Assembly (NCBI RefSeq): GCF_000018585.1
Contig: NC_009976.1
Span: 429,982-493,981 of the forward strand
Source: Prochlorococcus marinus str. MIT 9211
GTDB lineage: Bacteria > Cyanobacteriota > Cyanobacteriia > PCC-6307 > Cyanobiaceae
Length of the DNA: 64,000 nucleotides
Reading direction: 5' to 3'
A model generated the notes under the pieces. It was given only the letters and a program-made list of their open reading frames with translations. It made no database searches and was not told the DNA's origin. Shown here one piece after another: positions 17,279-26,464 of the stretch. Positions within the stretch are counted from its first letter, which is position 1; the number at the start of each line of letters is the position of its first letter. The position numbers and the translations under genes were made by a program.

Positions 17279-17346
17279 AGGGCCCATTTAACTCCAACAG
17301 TACTAGGTAAGAGAAAACCTGCTTCTCATTGAAGCCCTTTTTCTTT
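17279..17346 (+). other. Structured intergenic segment ending in a U-rich tract
   Basis: Within the 280-base gap between rplS and map, AGGGC (17279-17283) can pair with GCCCT (17334-17338). An inner hairpin GAGAA/TTCTC lies at 17311-17315 and 17323-17327, and the plus-strand 3' side continues as TTTTTCTTTCTT. That arrangement resembles the end of a small plus-strand transcript. No promoter was identified and no coding frame was found. Pairing is short, so the call is tentative. Confidence 0.25.
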
Positions 17347-17453
17347 CTTATTTACCAGGACGTATAGATTAACTATTGATATCTTGAAATCAGCTTTAAG
17401 GAAACTCCTTTTTGGGAGACTTGGCTTATTAGAAATCTTTGCCTTTTATCGGA

Positions 17454-18296
17454 ATGTCAAAACTTTTTGCAGATTTGCTTTCATCTGGTGCTTTAGGCAA
17501 GCAGATCAATCAAGGGCCGCGTATTCAGCAAAGACGAGGTGTGGAAATAAAATCCTCTAGAGAAGTGGCAATTATGCGTAAGGCTAGTCAAATAGTGGCA
17601 ACAGTTCTTCGAGAGATCAATGAAATGGTTGAACCTGGTCAATCCACTAAGGATCTTGATAAATATGCAGAGACTAGGATAAGAGAAATGGGAGCTGTGC
17701 CGAGCTTTAAGGGGTATCACGGATTCCCCGCAAGTATTTGTTCAAGTATTAATAATGAGGTTGTTCATGGGATCCCAAGTTCTAAGAAGATTATCAAGCG
17801 TGGGGATCTTTTGAAAGTAGATACTGGAGCTTATTTTGATGGCTATCATGGAGATAGCTGTATCACTATTTGTGTTGGAGATGTATCGGATGAAGCAAAA
17901 CAACTAAGTAGAGTAGCTCAAGAATCTTTGATGGCAGGGCTTGCTCAGATAAAACCACAAAATACTCTTTTAGATATAGCAGGTGCTATTGAAGACCATG
18001 TCAAAGCACACGGATTTAGTGTTGTTGAAGATTACACAGGCCATGGGGTTGGCAGGAATCTACATGAAGAACCATCTGTATTTAATTTCAGGACAACTGA
18101 ATTACCCAATATTCAATTACGCTCGGGGATGACATTAGCCGTCGAACCTATATTAAATGCAGGTAGTAAAGCCTGCAGAACACTAAAAGATGGATGGACA
18201 GTAGTTACAAAAGATAATAGTTGGTCTGCTCAATGGGAACATACAATTCTAGTTACAGATGATGGATGTGAAATTTTAACTGATAGAACAAAGTAG
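17454..18296 (+). CDS. map: Methionine aminopeptidase, type I
   Basis: A 280-residue dinuclear-metal peptidase that removes the initiator methionine. Metal ligands are visible in order: [13 protein letters not shown] (two Asp), [12 protein letters not shown] (His), VEPIL (Glu) and WEHTILVT (Glu). An N-terminal extension of about 35 residues precedes the catalytic core, which starts near [19 protein letters not shown]. It lacks the zinc-finger arms of eukaryotic type Ic enzymes. ATG 17454 (MSKLFADLL) is preferred to the upstream TTG 17439. Confidence 0.95.
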   Translation: MSKLFADLLSSGALGKQINQGPRIQQRRGVEIKSSREVAIMRKASQIVATVLREINEMVEPGQSTKDLDKYAETRIREMGAVPSFKGYHGFPASICSSINNEVVHGIPSSKKIIKRGDLLKVDTGAYFDGYHGDSCITICVGDVSDEAKQLSRVAQESLMAGLAQIKPQNTLLDIAGAIEDHVKAHGFSVVEDYTGHGVGRNLHEEPSVFNFRTTELPNIQLRSGMTLAVEPILNAGSKACRTLKDGWTVVTKDNSWSAQWEHTILVTDDGCEILTDRTK

Positions 18297-18318
18297 TCAT
18301 TGATTATCCCTGCACTAT

Positions 18319-19092
18319 TTAATTAATATCGCCTTTATTCTTAAATAAATTAAAATACATTGCTCTAAAGAATTCGTTTAGAGGTACCAAAAAATAAGTT
18401 ACAGGGTTTGGCGTAACAATAATTAGATTCAAACTAAGACTTGCTTGGTTGATTATCTGGCCTGCCACCCAGTCTGGACTCATTAAACCTAAAGGATTTA
18501 ATTCGGAACGAAAAGGGCCAAGGATAAGTTTGCGAATTCTTAAATTAGATCTTTGCGTTTTAGTTATTGAACTCCCCTTTAAACTAACAAGTTGGCCAAT
18601 TAATCGCTTGGTAATTTCATATACAGGACTTAGTGCAGGCTGAATCTCTGCTTCAGAAGTATTGATCCAAATTTCGTTTTTCTTAGACGAATGATTGTTA
18701 TTCAGACAGATATTTTCAAAGCGCTGAAATAGTCTCCATGAACTAAGTGCATTGATTTCAAGTGATTCATTGATATCTTTTGACTCACAACTTCCACCAG
18801 GGTTTATTCCATGGTTCAGAATAAGAATGTCTAGACTTGCCAGCACTTTGTCAAGCTTTACTTCCTGTCCACATTCCCATTGAACCCATTCATTGGGAGA
18901 GGTAATTGAATTCTTTTGATGTGATATAGATCTGTGACTTAGTCCTATAACAAAAGCCCCTTGCGATCTAAATTTTTTTGTTAAGGCAATTCCAAGACTT
19001 CCTCTTGCTCCAGTGATTCCTATTCGGCGATTAGCCCATGGATTAATTGGATGGGTTTTATTGGAGGAGGAGTCTTGAGATTCATTAATCAT
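18319..19092 (-). CDS. Short-chain dehydrogenase/reductase family protein
   Basis: A 257-residue Rossmann-fold protein. The cofactor site is ITGARGSLGIAL near residue 25, a TGxxGxxG type. LILNHGINPGG near 91 is the 'NNAG'-like strand, and the catalytic pair appears as YEITK near 160. The C-terminal 35 residues are hydrophobic (LNLIIVTPNPVTYFLVPLNEFF), hinting at membrane association. The substrate cannot be deduced. It converges with map across a 22-base gap and is divergent from the DRTGG protein. Confidence 0.85.
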   Translation of the reverse strand: MINESQDSSSNKTHPINPWANRRIGITGARGSLGIALTKKFRSQGAFVIGLSHRSISHQKNSITSPNEWVQWECGQEVKLDKVLASLDILILNHGINPGGSCESKDINESLEINALSSWRLFQRFENICLNNNHSSKKNEIWINTSEAEIQPALSPVYEITKRLIGQLVSLKGSSITKTQRSNLRIRKLILGPFRSELNPLGLMSPDWVAGQIINQASLSLNLIIVTPNPVTYFLVPLNEFFRAMYFNLFKNKGDIN

Positions 19093-19280
19093 TTTGAAAT
19101 AAAGATGCTTATCTTCATTAGAGAAAACTCTGAATCTCTAATAGTAATAAATATTCTTAGCCAGATTATTCCATAGAACTAATTCTTGATACCAAAGCAT
19201 TTTCCCTATTGCTTTTTTAAAAAGTTGATTGTCGACTAAGATTGATAATTATATATTTTGAGTAGGTAGGCAACTCGGTC

Positions 19281-20372
19281 ATGGGCAAGACCTTAATGAT
19301 CGGATCATGTGAACCGTTTAGTGGTAAGTCGGCACTGGTTCTCGGCATTGGAAGGTATTTAAAGAATTTAGGCAAGTCAGTACGCTTTGGGAAGCCTCTT
19401 GCTACAAGCTTTGAGCATGAGGTCACAAATGAATCAAAATTAATTCCTTTAGTTGATGATGATGTTCGTTTTGTAGGGTCATTTCTTGATTTGTCTGAAG
19501 ATCAGTTAATACCTTCATTACACTTGTTGTCTGCAGAAACTGCGGATAAACGACTGGCAGCATCCAGATTGGAATCAGCTCAAGAGTTTGAAGTAATAAA
19601 AAAGACTCTTAATTCAAACTTTGAGGGCTTAAACATCCTTGAAGCTGCTGGTAGTCTTCATGAAGGCCTCTTATATGGCTTAAGTCTTGTTCAAGTTGCT
19701 AAAAACTTAAATGCAAAGGTCTTATTAGTTCATCTTTGGGAAGATAGTCGAAGTGTAGAACCTTTATTGGCTGCAAAAGCGCAGTTGGGAGAAAATTTAG
19801 CTGGAGTTGTTCTAAATGCTGTAACGCCAGATGATTTAAATACTCTGAAGGGAGAAGTGGTTCCAGCTTTGGAAGCTTTGGGGTTTGATGTTTTTGGTGT
19901 TATGCCTCGCTCTCCTTTGCTTAGAAGTGTAACTGTGGAAGAGTTGGTAAGGAGACTTAAAGCAAGGGTAATTTGTTGTGAAGATAAAATTGAGTTGATG
20001 GTTGAAAACCTAAGTATTGGAGCTATGAATGTTAATTCTGCTATGGAATTCTTCCGTAAGAGGCGCAATATGGCTGTGGTAACTGGTGCTGATAGAACTG
20101 ATATACAACTTGCAGCATTAGAGGCCTCCACTCAGTGTTTAATACTCACAGGTGCTGGGGAGCCTTTACCTCAATTGATAAATAGGTCTGAAGAGTTGGA
20201 TGTTCCTTTGTTGAAAGTTGATACTGATACCCTTTCCACCGTTGAAGTTATTGAACAGGCATTTGGCCATGTAAGACTTCATGAAACTGTTAAAGCTAAA
20301 TATGCTTTTCGATTGGTTCAGGAACATTGTGATTTGGATCGCCTTCTAGAAACTTTGGGAATTTCTTTTTAA
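19281..20372 (+). CDS. BioD-like P-loop protein with DRTGG domain (Pta N-terminal-like)
   Basis: A 363-residue protein resembling the regulatory N-terminal half of long phosphotransacetylases. The P-loop variant is GSCEPFSGKSALVLG near residues 8-22. A dethiobiotin-synthetase-like domain extends to about 210 (LEAAGSLHEGLLYGLS, VLLVHLWEDSRSVEP), followed by a DRTGG domain (about 215-325) containing VVTGADRTDIQLAALEA. The catalytic phosphotransacetylase domain is missing, so it is unlikely to make acetyl-phosphate; it may bind nucleotide or regulate. The SLOG-family gene follows after 39 bases. Confidence 0.82.
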   Translation: MGKTLMIGSCEPFSGKSALVLGIGRYLKNLGKSVRFGKPLATSFEHEVTNESKLIPLVDDDVRFVGSFLDLSEDQLIPSLHLLSAETADKRLAASRLESAQEFEVIKKTLNSNFEGLNILEAAGSLHEGLLYGLSLVQVAKNLNAKVLLVHLWEDSRSVEPLLAAKAQLGENLAGVVLNAVTPDDLNTLKGEVVPALEALGFDVFGVMPRSPLLRSVTVEELVRRLKARVICCEDKIELMVENLSIGAMNVNSAMEFFRKRRNMAVVTGADRTDIQLAALEASTQCLILTGAGEPLPQLINRSEELDVPLLKVDTDTLSTVEVIEQAFGHVRLHETVKAKYAFRLVQEHCDLDRLLETLGISF

Positions 20373-20411
20373 GCTCATGATTACTGCTAATTTCAAATCA
20401 CCTTTATTGGG

Positions 20412-20930
20412 ATGCCCTTGAGTCGCTCCCTTGATATCCCCCCACTTGGCCGAATTGACACTTTGGCCCAGGAATTAGCCTTATTGCAAGATAAGGGAAA
20501 AAGAAGAATAGCTTTTCTTGGAAGTAGACATGTACCTGTTGTGGCTATTCACTTAGTGGAGTTGATGGCTAGGTCTTTAGCGCAAGAGGGACATTCATTA
20601 ATCACCTCTGGCTCTCAAGGTGTAAATGCTGCTGTTATTCGAGCTGTTTTAGAAGTCGACTCTTCTTTGCTAACCGTTCTGCTTCCTCAGAGTCTCGACC
20701 GCCAAACTCCAGAAATACGCGATTTGCTAGGGCAAGTTTTGCATTTGATTGAAAAGGCTGATAATGATTATCTCTCTTTGCCAATGGCAAGCAGCCTCTG
20801 TAATCAGGAAATAATTACTCGATGTGACCAGTTGATTTGCTTTGCATTTCATGACAGCGAGACTCTATTAAGTAGTTGCCATAGCGCTGAAGATATGGGG
20901 AAAATTGTTAGCTTATTGTTTTTTGATTGA
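20412..20930 (+). CDS. SLOG-family protein related to DNA recombination-mediator DprA, short
   Basis: A 172-residue protein with a Rossmann-like SLOG core: IAFLGSRHVPVVAIHLVELMA, LAQEGHSLITSGSQGVNAAVI and LLTVLLPQSLDRQTPEI. These resemble the central domain of DprA, which loads RecA on single-stranded DNA during transformation. It lacks the winged-helix end and much of the DprA core (DprA is usually about 300-380 residues), so a DNA-processing role is not assured. A general nucleotide-ligand SLOG function is equally possible. It probably shares a transcript with the DRTGG gene. Confidence 0.65.
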   Translation: MPLSRSLDIPPLGRIDTLAQELALLQDKGKRRIAFLGSRHVPVVAIHLVELMARSLAQEGHSLITSGSQGVNAAVIRAVLEVDSSLLTVLLPQSLDRQTPEIRDLLGQVLHLIEKADNDYLSLPMASSLCNQEIITRCDQLICFAFHDSETLLSSCHSAEDMGKIVSLLFFD

Positions 20931-21044
20931 ATCTTGCATATTGCAGGAAAAATAAATTAATTTAAAAGAATAGCTCTCTTGAGAATGATTTTATTGGGAT
21001 TATCTCGCTCTTTTTTGTAGTCTTAGAGGAATAATTTATTTTTT

Positions 21045-21542
21045 ATGGCAAGCACTTATTCTTTTGATGTCGTTTCTGATTTTGACCATCAAGAATTGGT
21101 TAATGCAATTGATCAATTAAAGAGGGAGATCAGCCAAAGGTATGATCTAAAAGAATCCAACAGTGAAGTTGAACTAGAAGAAGAAAAAATAATTATAACT
21201 ACTTCTAGTGACATGACTTTGCAAGCAATCGAAGGGGTGCTTCTTCAGAAAGCAACTAAAAGAAAATTATCTTTAAAAATATTTGATTTTCAACCATCTG
21301 AAACATCCTCTGGTAACAGAGTCAGGCAAATTGTGAATCTGCGTAAGGGACTTTCTCAAGATATGGCGAAGAAACTGAGTAAAGCTGTTAGAGACCAATT
21401 AAAGAAAGTAACAGTTTCTATTCAGGGTGATAGCTTGAGAGTTACAGGAAAAAGTAAAGATGATTTGCAGTCTGCGATAGAAATCTTTAGGAAGAAAGAG
21501 GAAGAGCTAGATATTCCTCTTCAATTTGAAAATTATAGGTAA
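21045..21542 (+). CDS. yajQ: YajQ family nucleotide-binding protein
   Basis: A 165-residue protein of the YajQ (UPF0234) family, members of which bind cyclic di-GMP in some bacteria. The N-terminal signature STYSFDVVSDFDHQELVNAI and ISQRYDLKESNSEVEL are present. The second half carries RQIVNLRKGLSQDMAKKLSK and LRVTGKSKDDLQ. It forms two ferredoxin-like repeats without membrane segments. ATG 21045 follows an A/T-rich leader. Whether it binds c-di-GMP in this organism is not shown by sequence. Confidence 0.93.
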   Translation: MASTYSFDVVSDFDHQELVNAIDQLKREISQRYDLKESNSEVELEEEKIIITTSSDMTLQAIEGVLLQKATKRKLSLKIFDFQPSETSSGNRVRQIVNLRKGLSQDMAKKLSKAVRDQLKKVTVSIQGDSLRVTGKSKDDLQSAIEIFRKKEEELDIPLQFENYR

Positions 21543-21637
21543 GTTTCTTTTGTTAAAAAGAATTTTTAAGAATTATTTCTTGATTTTTTTAGCGTATAAA
21601 TTTCCTCTAATCTTATAGAACTACTTTTAAAACTAAT

Positions 21638-21838
21638 TTGACTACAGATCAGATAATCAATCAACTAACTATTAATGCCTTAGAGATCATTGGTAAATCT
21701 AGGAATGAAATAGAGAGAACATGTTGGGTTGTTGTGCATGAATATTGCAATGGTGCTAAACCTTCAGAATATGATATTAGAGAAATTGACGAGAGCCTTT
21801 ATCTCAAAGTGCTAGAGAGGGTTAAAGGACAACTTTGA
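21638..21838 (+). CDS. Small hypothetical protein
   Basis: A 66-residue frame from TTG 21638, beginning MTTDQIINQLTINALEI and ending LKVLERVKGQL. It is acidic-helical in character, with two Cys (residues 29 and 37) and no membrane segment. It sits between yajQ and the prohibitin gene on the same strand with gaps near 90 bases. The residue composition looks protein-like rather than random, but I do not recognise a family and the start is not ATG. It could be a lineage-specific small protein. Confidence 0.5.
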   Translation: MTTDQIINQLTINALEIIGKSRNEIERTCWVVVHEYCNGAKPSEYDIREIDESLYLKVLERVKGQL

Positions 21839-21926
21839 TTTTAATTTCCTTGGATTGCTTACTTAGGTTGAAAAAAATCACACAAACAGTCAGATAAAGA
21901 TATCCTTTAAGAATTCAAAAGATCTC

Positions 21927-22730
21927 ATGACTAATCCTATTCGAAACGTAACCCCTGGGGGATCAGGCGGAGCAGCAACTTTAATGCTGATCCTTTCTTT
22001 TACAGGGATTCTCCTACTGACTCAGGCTTTATTTATAGTTCCAGCTGGTCAAGTTGGTGTGGTAACGACTCTAGGAAAAGTGAGCGGAGGCTCTCGAAGA
22101 CCTGGACTGAATTTCAAGATTCCTTTTGTCCAGTCTGTATACCCATTTGATGTTAGGACTCAAGTTCAAGATGAGAAATTTAGCTCCCTAACTAAGGATT
22201 TACAGGTGATTGATGCTAATGCGACTGTTAAATATGCTTTGAAACCAAGTGAAGCTGGCCGAGTCTTTAGAACTATTACTTATAGCGATAGGGAGGTTTA
22301 CTCAAAAATAATTAAACCCTCTTTGCTTAAAGCACTAAAATCTGTCTTTTCTCAATACGAGCTGGTAACTATTGCAAGCCAGTGGAGTGATATTTCAGAG
22401 TTGGTAGAAAAAACTGTTTCAGAAGAATTAAGCAAATTTGATTATGTCGATGTTCAGGCTCTTGATTTAACAAATTTAAAAATTGCTGATGAATATAAAG
22501 CGGCTATTGAGCAAAAACAGATAGCAGAACAACAACTTCTTAAGGCTCAAACAGAAGTCAAAATTGCTGAACAGGAAGCTTTGAGATATGAAACTCTTAC
22601 TAGGAGTTTAGATGATCAGGTCTTATTTAAATTATTCTTGGATAAGTGGGACGGTAAAACACAAGTAGTACCTGCACTTCCAGGTAGTAAGGCTGGAACC
22701 CCACCAGTAATTGTTGGTGGCAAAAGGTAA
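21927..22730 (+). CDS. Prohibitin / SPFH-band-7 family membrane protein
   Basis: A 267-residue protein with one N-terminal transmembrane helix (about 17-38, LMLILSFTGILLLTQALFIV) and a SPFH domain starting at VPAGQVGVVTTLGKV and continuing through PGLNFKIPFVQSVYPFDVR. An Ala/Glu/Gln-rich coiled coil (about 185-225, YKAAIEQKQIAEQQLLKAQ) follows. Prohibitins form large ring-shaped assemblies that organise membrane microdomains and restrain proteases such as FtsH. The topology suggests anchoring with the SPFH domain outside the cytoplasmic face or in the thylakoid lumen. Confidence 0.9.
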   Translation: MTNPIRNVTPGGSGGAATLMLILSFTGILLLTQALFIVPAGQVGVVTTLGKVSGGSRRPGLNFKIPFVQSVYPFDVRTQVQDEKFSSLTKDLQVIDANATVKYALKPSEAGRVFRTITYSDREVYSKIIKPSLLKALKSVFSQYELVTIASQWSDISELVEKTVSEELSKFDYVDVQALDLTNLKIADEYKAAIEQKQIAEQQLLKAQTEVKIAEQEALRYETLTRSLDDQVLFKLFLDKWDGKTQVVPALPGSKAGTPPVIVGGKR

Positions 22731-22743
22731 TTAATTTAATTCG

Positions 22744-24042
22744 TCAGACAATTTCTGAAAAGCTAGCTTCAAAAGCTTTTATGGTTGTTTCAATATCATC
22801 ATTAGAGTGGGCTAATGATGTGAACCCAGCCTCAAAGGCGCTTGGAGCTAAATAAATTCCTTTCTCAAGCATGGCCCTGTGAAGTTTGCCAAATAGCTCT
22901 GCATTTGTCTGCTTAGCTTCTTGGAAATTTCTCACAGGGCCTTCGCATAGGTAAAAACCAAACATTCCACTAATAAAGCTTCCTGTAATAGGGATACCTG
23001 CTTTCTTGGCAGATTCACAAATTCCATTGATTAATCGTTGAGAAAGGCTCTCTAATCTTTCATAGGTGCCTTCTTGCTTAAGGAGTTCTAGCGTTTTTAT
23101 TCCTGCAGTCATTGCAAGGGGGTTCCCGCTTAGAGTGCCAGCCTGATACATAGGCCCTGCCGGAGCAACCATTGACATAATTTCTTTGCGACCACCATAT
23201 GCACCTACAGGTAGACCTCCGCCAATAACTTTGCCCATTGTGGTTAGATCTGGTGTTACCCCAAATCTTTCTTGGGCGCCACCGTAGCTAATTCTGAAGC
23301 CTGTCATCACCTCATCAAAAACAAGGAGAGACCCATTCTCTTTGGTAAGTTCTCTCAGCCCCTCCAAGAAACCTGGTTCTGGGGGTATAAATCCAGCGTT
23401 CCCAACTATTGGCTCAAGGATTACTCCAGAAATTGCATCAGGATTTTCTGCAAATAATGCTTTAACAGCTTCTAAGTCGTTGTATGGAGCTGTAAGAGTG
23501 TTTGAAGTTGTGCTTCTTGGAACACCAGGTGAGTCAGGTAGACCAAGTGTGGCGACTCCAGACCCTGCCTTTACTAAGAACATATCTGCGTGTCCGTGAT
23601 AACAACCTTCGAACTTTATTAACTTGTCCCTGCCTGTAAAGGCCCTCATTAGCCTTAAGACTGCCATGCAAGCTTCTGTACCGCTATTAACAAAACGGAC
23701 CATCTCCACGCTTGGTACAGCCTCTATGACCATCCCTGCAAGTTTGTTTTCTAATTCGCAAGGGGCACCAAAGCTTGTTCCTTTCTCAAGGGCTTCTTGA
23801 AGTGCAGCAATTACTTCTGGATGAGAATGGCCGCATATGGCCGGCCCCCAGCTCCCTACATAGTCAATAAATCGATTGCCATCAAGATCCCATGCATATG
23901 GTCCTTTAACTCGGTCAAATACAATTGGATCTCCATTGACCGATTTGAAAGCTCGAACTGGAGAACTCACTCCACCAGGCATTAGATCCTGTGCAGCATT
24001 AAAAACTGCTTGAGAGAGATTTGTGTTAAACGCGTTTGTCAC
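22744..24042 (-). CDS. hemL: Glutamate-1-semialdehyde 2,1-aminomutase
   Basis: A 432-residue PLP enzyme that makes 5-aminolevulinate in the C5 route, the entry to haem, chlorophyll and corrinoids. The Schiff-base lysine is in [18 protein letters not shown] near residue 273, preceded by [11 protein letters not shown], which contains the PLP-ring Asp. [22 protein letters not shown] near 123 and YHGHAD near 149 are additional family sites. Length is normal. Its product feeds hemC and, further on, cobM and cobO, all in this window. Confidence 0.97.
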   Translation of the reverse strand: MTNAFNTNLSQAVFNAAQDLMPGGVSSPVRAFKSVNGDPIVFDRVKGPYAWDLDGNRFIDYVGSWGPAICGHSHPEVIAALQEALEKGTSFGAPCELENKLAGMVIEAVPSVEMVRFVNSGTEACMAVLRLMRAFTGRDKLIKFEGCYHGHADMFLVKAGSGVATLGLPDSPGVPRSTTSNTLTAPYNDLEAVKALFAENPDAISGVILEPIVGNAGFIPPEPGFLEGLRELTKENGSLLVFDEVMTGFRISYGGAQERFGVTPDLTTMGKVIGGGLPVGAYGGRKEIMSMVAPAGPMYQAGTLSGNPLAMTAGIKTLELLKQEGTYERLESLSQRLINGICESAKKAGIPITGSFISGMFGFYLCEGPVRNFQEAKQTNAELFGKLHRAMLEKGIYLAPSAFEAGFTSLAHSNDDIETTIKAFEASFSEIV

Positions 24043-24371
24043 GGCAACTAATCAAATGGGCTGCTAACACAGTTGGCCATAATGGCCTAAAACAGTCCGA
24101 TTCGTCTCGTAATTGTTTTTTTGTTCTAAATCCCATGGGTAAATTTGTCTATTTTTGAACGAAAAACGATACATCTCTTTAGCATAAGAAGCATTGGAAT
24201 CACTGCATTCATAGAGATATGATGAATTTTTTATGGTATGAAAACAAACATTAAGTTGGATGTATCAAATAGTGTGATGATTTGAGAATAGATCCTCATA
24301 AGCCTCCAGAAATCTATTTTATTGACCCTATGAAGAAAGAAAGAAAGAAAGATTTGTTTGTGAAGGTGCCT
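24043..24371. other. Intergenic region, 329 bases; no firm gene
   Basis: The region lies between the start of hemL and the end of xthA. It is AT-rich. A short plus-strand frame from TTG 24282 to TAG 24377 encodes 31 residues (MRIDPHKPPEIYFIDP, then a Lys-rich tail), and a second short frame from ATG 24240 precedes it in another register. A tandem GAAA tract lies at about 24333-24350. None of this is strong enough to call as a gene; the region should also hold the hemL promoter. Confidence 0.4.
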
Positions 24372-25205
24372 CTATAGAAAAAAATCAGGTTCTTCATTAC
24401 TCTCTTGCGACGGCCAATCGATTTCGACAAGGACTGGAGCGTGATCACTTGGCTTAATATTTCCTCTTGATTTTTTATGAATTACACAACTTTTAGAATG
24501 ATTAATAAGTTCTTTTGAGAGATATATGTGATCGATCCGCCAGCCTCTATCCCGATCCCAAGCGCCGCTTCGATAGTCCCACCAACTCCAATGATTTGTA
24601 CCCTGCTCGAAGATTCTAAAAATATCTTCAAGCCTTTCCCCTAAAAGCTTTCTTAGTGCTTTTCTCTCGGGCTCGCTAGCCATGATTCCTCCTGATAAAC
24701 GATTAGGGTTGTGTATATCTTTATCTTCTAGTGCAATATTAAAATCACCTAAAAGACATATTGGCTCATCTCTTTCTGACTGACAATCCAGATAGTTTTT
24801 TAAGCAATTTAGCCATTGAAGCTTATATTCATATTTGTCTGAAGTTAATGAAGAACCGTTAGGAACATATACATTTATAATCCTCACACCATTTAATAAA
24901 GTACTTATAACTCTTTTTTGTTCATCTAGATATTGTGCTTCTGGGTTATTTGATAATTCTCCACTCATTCCAAAACGAACATCCTTAAGTGGTGACTTAC
25001 TTATCAGAGCTACACCATTATAAGCTTTTTGACCAAAGAAACTTAGATGATAATCCTTATCTTCAAAGATCTTTGTGGGAAAAGATGCATCTTCAACTTT
25101 TGTTTCTTGTAGGCAAAGTAAGTCTGGGTTGACTTCGGAAAGGAATGCTTCAACTTGACTTATTCTTGTTCGAATTGAATTTACATTCCAAGTAGCTATA
25201 AGCAC
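24372..25205 (-). CDS. xthA: Exodeoxyribonuclease III
   Basis: A 277-residue AP endonuclease/3'-5' exonuclease for base-excision repair. The family signatures are clear: MLIATWNVNSIRTRISQ at the start, LLCLQETKVED near residue 31 (catalytic Glu), ICLLGDFNIAL near 143 (Asp and Asn), the WWDYRSG segment near 213, WRIDHIYLS near 227 and PSDHAPVLVEI near 253 (catalytic Asp-His). Length matches the family. It is transcribed away from the small signal-peptide protein at 25259. Confidence 0.96.
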   Translation of the reverse strand: MLIATWNVNSIRTRISQVEAFLSEVNPDLLCLQETKVEDASFPTKIFEDKDYHLSFFGQKAYNGVALISKSPLKDVRFGMSGELSNNPEAQYLDEQKRVISTLLNGVRIINVYVPNGSSLTSDKYEYKLQWLNCLKNYLDCQSERDEPICLLGDFNIALEDKDIHNPNRLSGGIMASEPERKALRKLLGERLEDIFRIFEQGTNHWSWWDYRSGAWDRDRGWRIDHIYLSKELINHSKSCVIHKKSRGNIKPSDHAPVLVEIDWPSQESNEEPDFFL

Positions 25206-25258
25206 AATCTAATAACGTTATATATATTGGTATAATCTAGCTATATTTTCTGGGTTTG

Positions 25259-25597
25259 ATGGCTGCTCTAATGAAAGTCTTCTTGGTAAATATTTATAGA
25301 TTTTTTTGTATTGGTTTTCCGATACTTCTTGTTGCAGGATCTAGAGATATATTCCCTCAATATAAAATTTTTTCTTTGGCGGAATTTGATCGCCTTGATG
25401 AAGAAAGAGGAAAGGTAGAAAAAAGCTTTGAGGATTCCAATAAGCCTGGCATGCCTTCAGGCCCTTTAGAATTAATGAATGTTCTAAGAAGAGCTACTGC
25501 TATGGATGGAGCGACTAGTCCTTCAGATGCTCTGGATGAGGCGATACAAGCTTTTGAAAACGCAGATAAGGAGGATACGGCTTTACCTTTAAATTGA
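25259..25597 (+). CDS. Small protein with N-terminal signal or anchor, unknown function
   Basis: From ATG 25259 this is 112 residues. A hydrophobic N-terminal segment (about 4-27, LMKVFLVNIYRFFCIGFPILLVAG) is followed by an acidic soluble region rich in Asp/Glu and ending with DALDEAIQAFENADKEDTALPL. It may be an exported or membrane-tethered protein of the picocyanobacterial lineage. I do not recognise a family. TTG 25256 directly ahead is an alternative start. The next gene follows after 61 bases on the same strand. Confidence 0.6.
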   Translation: MAALMKVFLVNIYRFFCIGFPILLVAGSRDIFPQYKIFSLAEFDRLDEERGKVEKSFEDSNKPGMPSGPLELMNVLRRATAMDGATSPSDALDEAIQAFENADKEDTALPLN

Positions 25598-25658
25598 TCT
25601 TCTTTGTGAAGACTCATCATCTCGCTAGATTTTTAGCTTGGTCAGGTAAATATTAGTT

Positions 25659-26312
25659 ATGAGAGATCATCCAATCCCACCAGTTACAGAACCCTTGCAA
25701 TATCGGGCAATAGGTATTGTTAGAGGAATATATAAACCAGAAGATTCAAAATGCTTTACTAAAGGTTGCTTAGTGGATGAGCAAGGTGAAGTAATAGAAG
25801 CGGTTGTTCTTGGAAGGATGATGAATCTTATGAAACGTTATCTTTTGATGGAATCTCCCCACCTTTGGGTCGTTTATCCACGCTGTAGGGATTCAGACCA
25901 TTTGCACCTTCAAATTAGTGGGATTTGGGAGCCCAGTACCTTGAGATCTTCTACAAAAGATAAACCTAATTCAATGGTTTCTAATAATGGCATTGCCATT
26001 CCACTTGATAAAGTTGAGGAAGGAGATAATTATTTCTCTATTAGAGGTGAGTTGATTTATACAAAGCCAGAAAGTAATGATTTAGTTATTAAAGTGAGAC
26101 AAAAGATCAAATCGAATGGTGATAGACCTTTTCCTTTTAAGCTTCGGTTAAAAGGTACTATTCCTTTGGAATCTTTAAGAACTTTTGTAAGCTTGGATGT
26201 TCGTAGAAAAGGCCAATTGCTTCATCTGGAAAATCACGAAGTGATTGCTCCAGTTCCAACTAGAGGTGGTAAGCACAAGAGCAAAGGGTTATCTTTAAAC
26301 AAAAACAAATAG
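25659..26312 (+). CDS. Conserved hypothetical protein, nucleic-acid-binding-like tail
   Basis: A 217-residue soluble protein. The N-terminus EPLQYRAIGIVRGIYKPED suggests a beta-rich domain that may recur near residue 126 (GDNYFSIRGELIYTK), giving two related halves. The tail (TRGGKHKSKGLSLNKNK) is very basic, compatible with RNA or DNA binding. I do not recognise the family. It lies between an anchored small protein and larC on the same strand, with about 150 bases before larC. Confidence 0.65.
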   Translation: MRDHPIPPVTEPLQYRAIGIVRGIYKPEDSKCFTKGCLVDEQGEVIEAVVLGRMMNLMKRYLLMESPHLWVVYPRCRDSDHLHLQISGIWEPSTLRSSTKDKPNSMVSNNGIAIPLDKVEEGDNYFSIRGELIYTKPESNDLVIKVRQKIKSNGDRPFPFKLRLKGTIPLESLRTFVSLDVRRKGQLLHLENHEVIAPVPTRGGKHKSKGLSLNKNK

Positions 26313-26464
26313 TTTATTATGTTAATCAGGCTTATGGTTTGAATTTGCACTTACTCTGCATAAGATGATTGCAACTACTATCTTTTCTTTTCTATAAGTA
26401 AGATAATTTATTGCTCTTGCCTGTTTTAATAGAATGTCTTTTTCTTTCTCAATCTTATTAAAAG

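Noticed and set aside
24333-24350. Tandem GAAA tract as a repeat element or CRISPR-like array
   Set aside because: It is a short simple repeat without spacers; no CRISPR array or cas genes are seen in the window.
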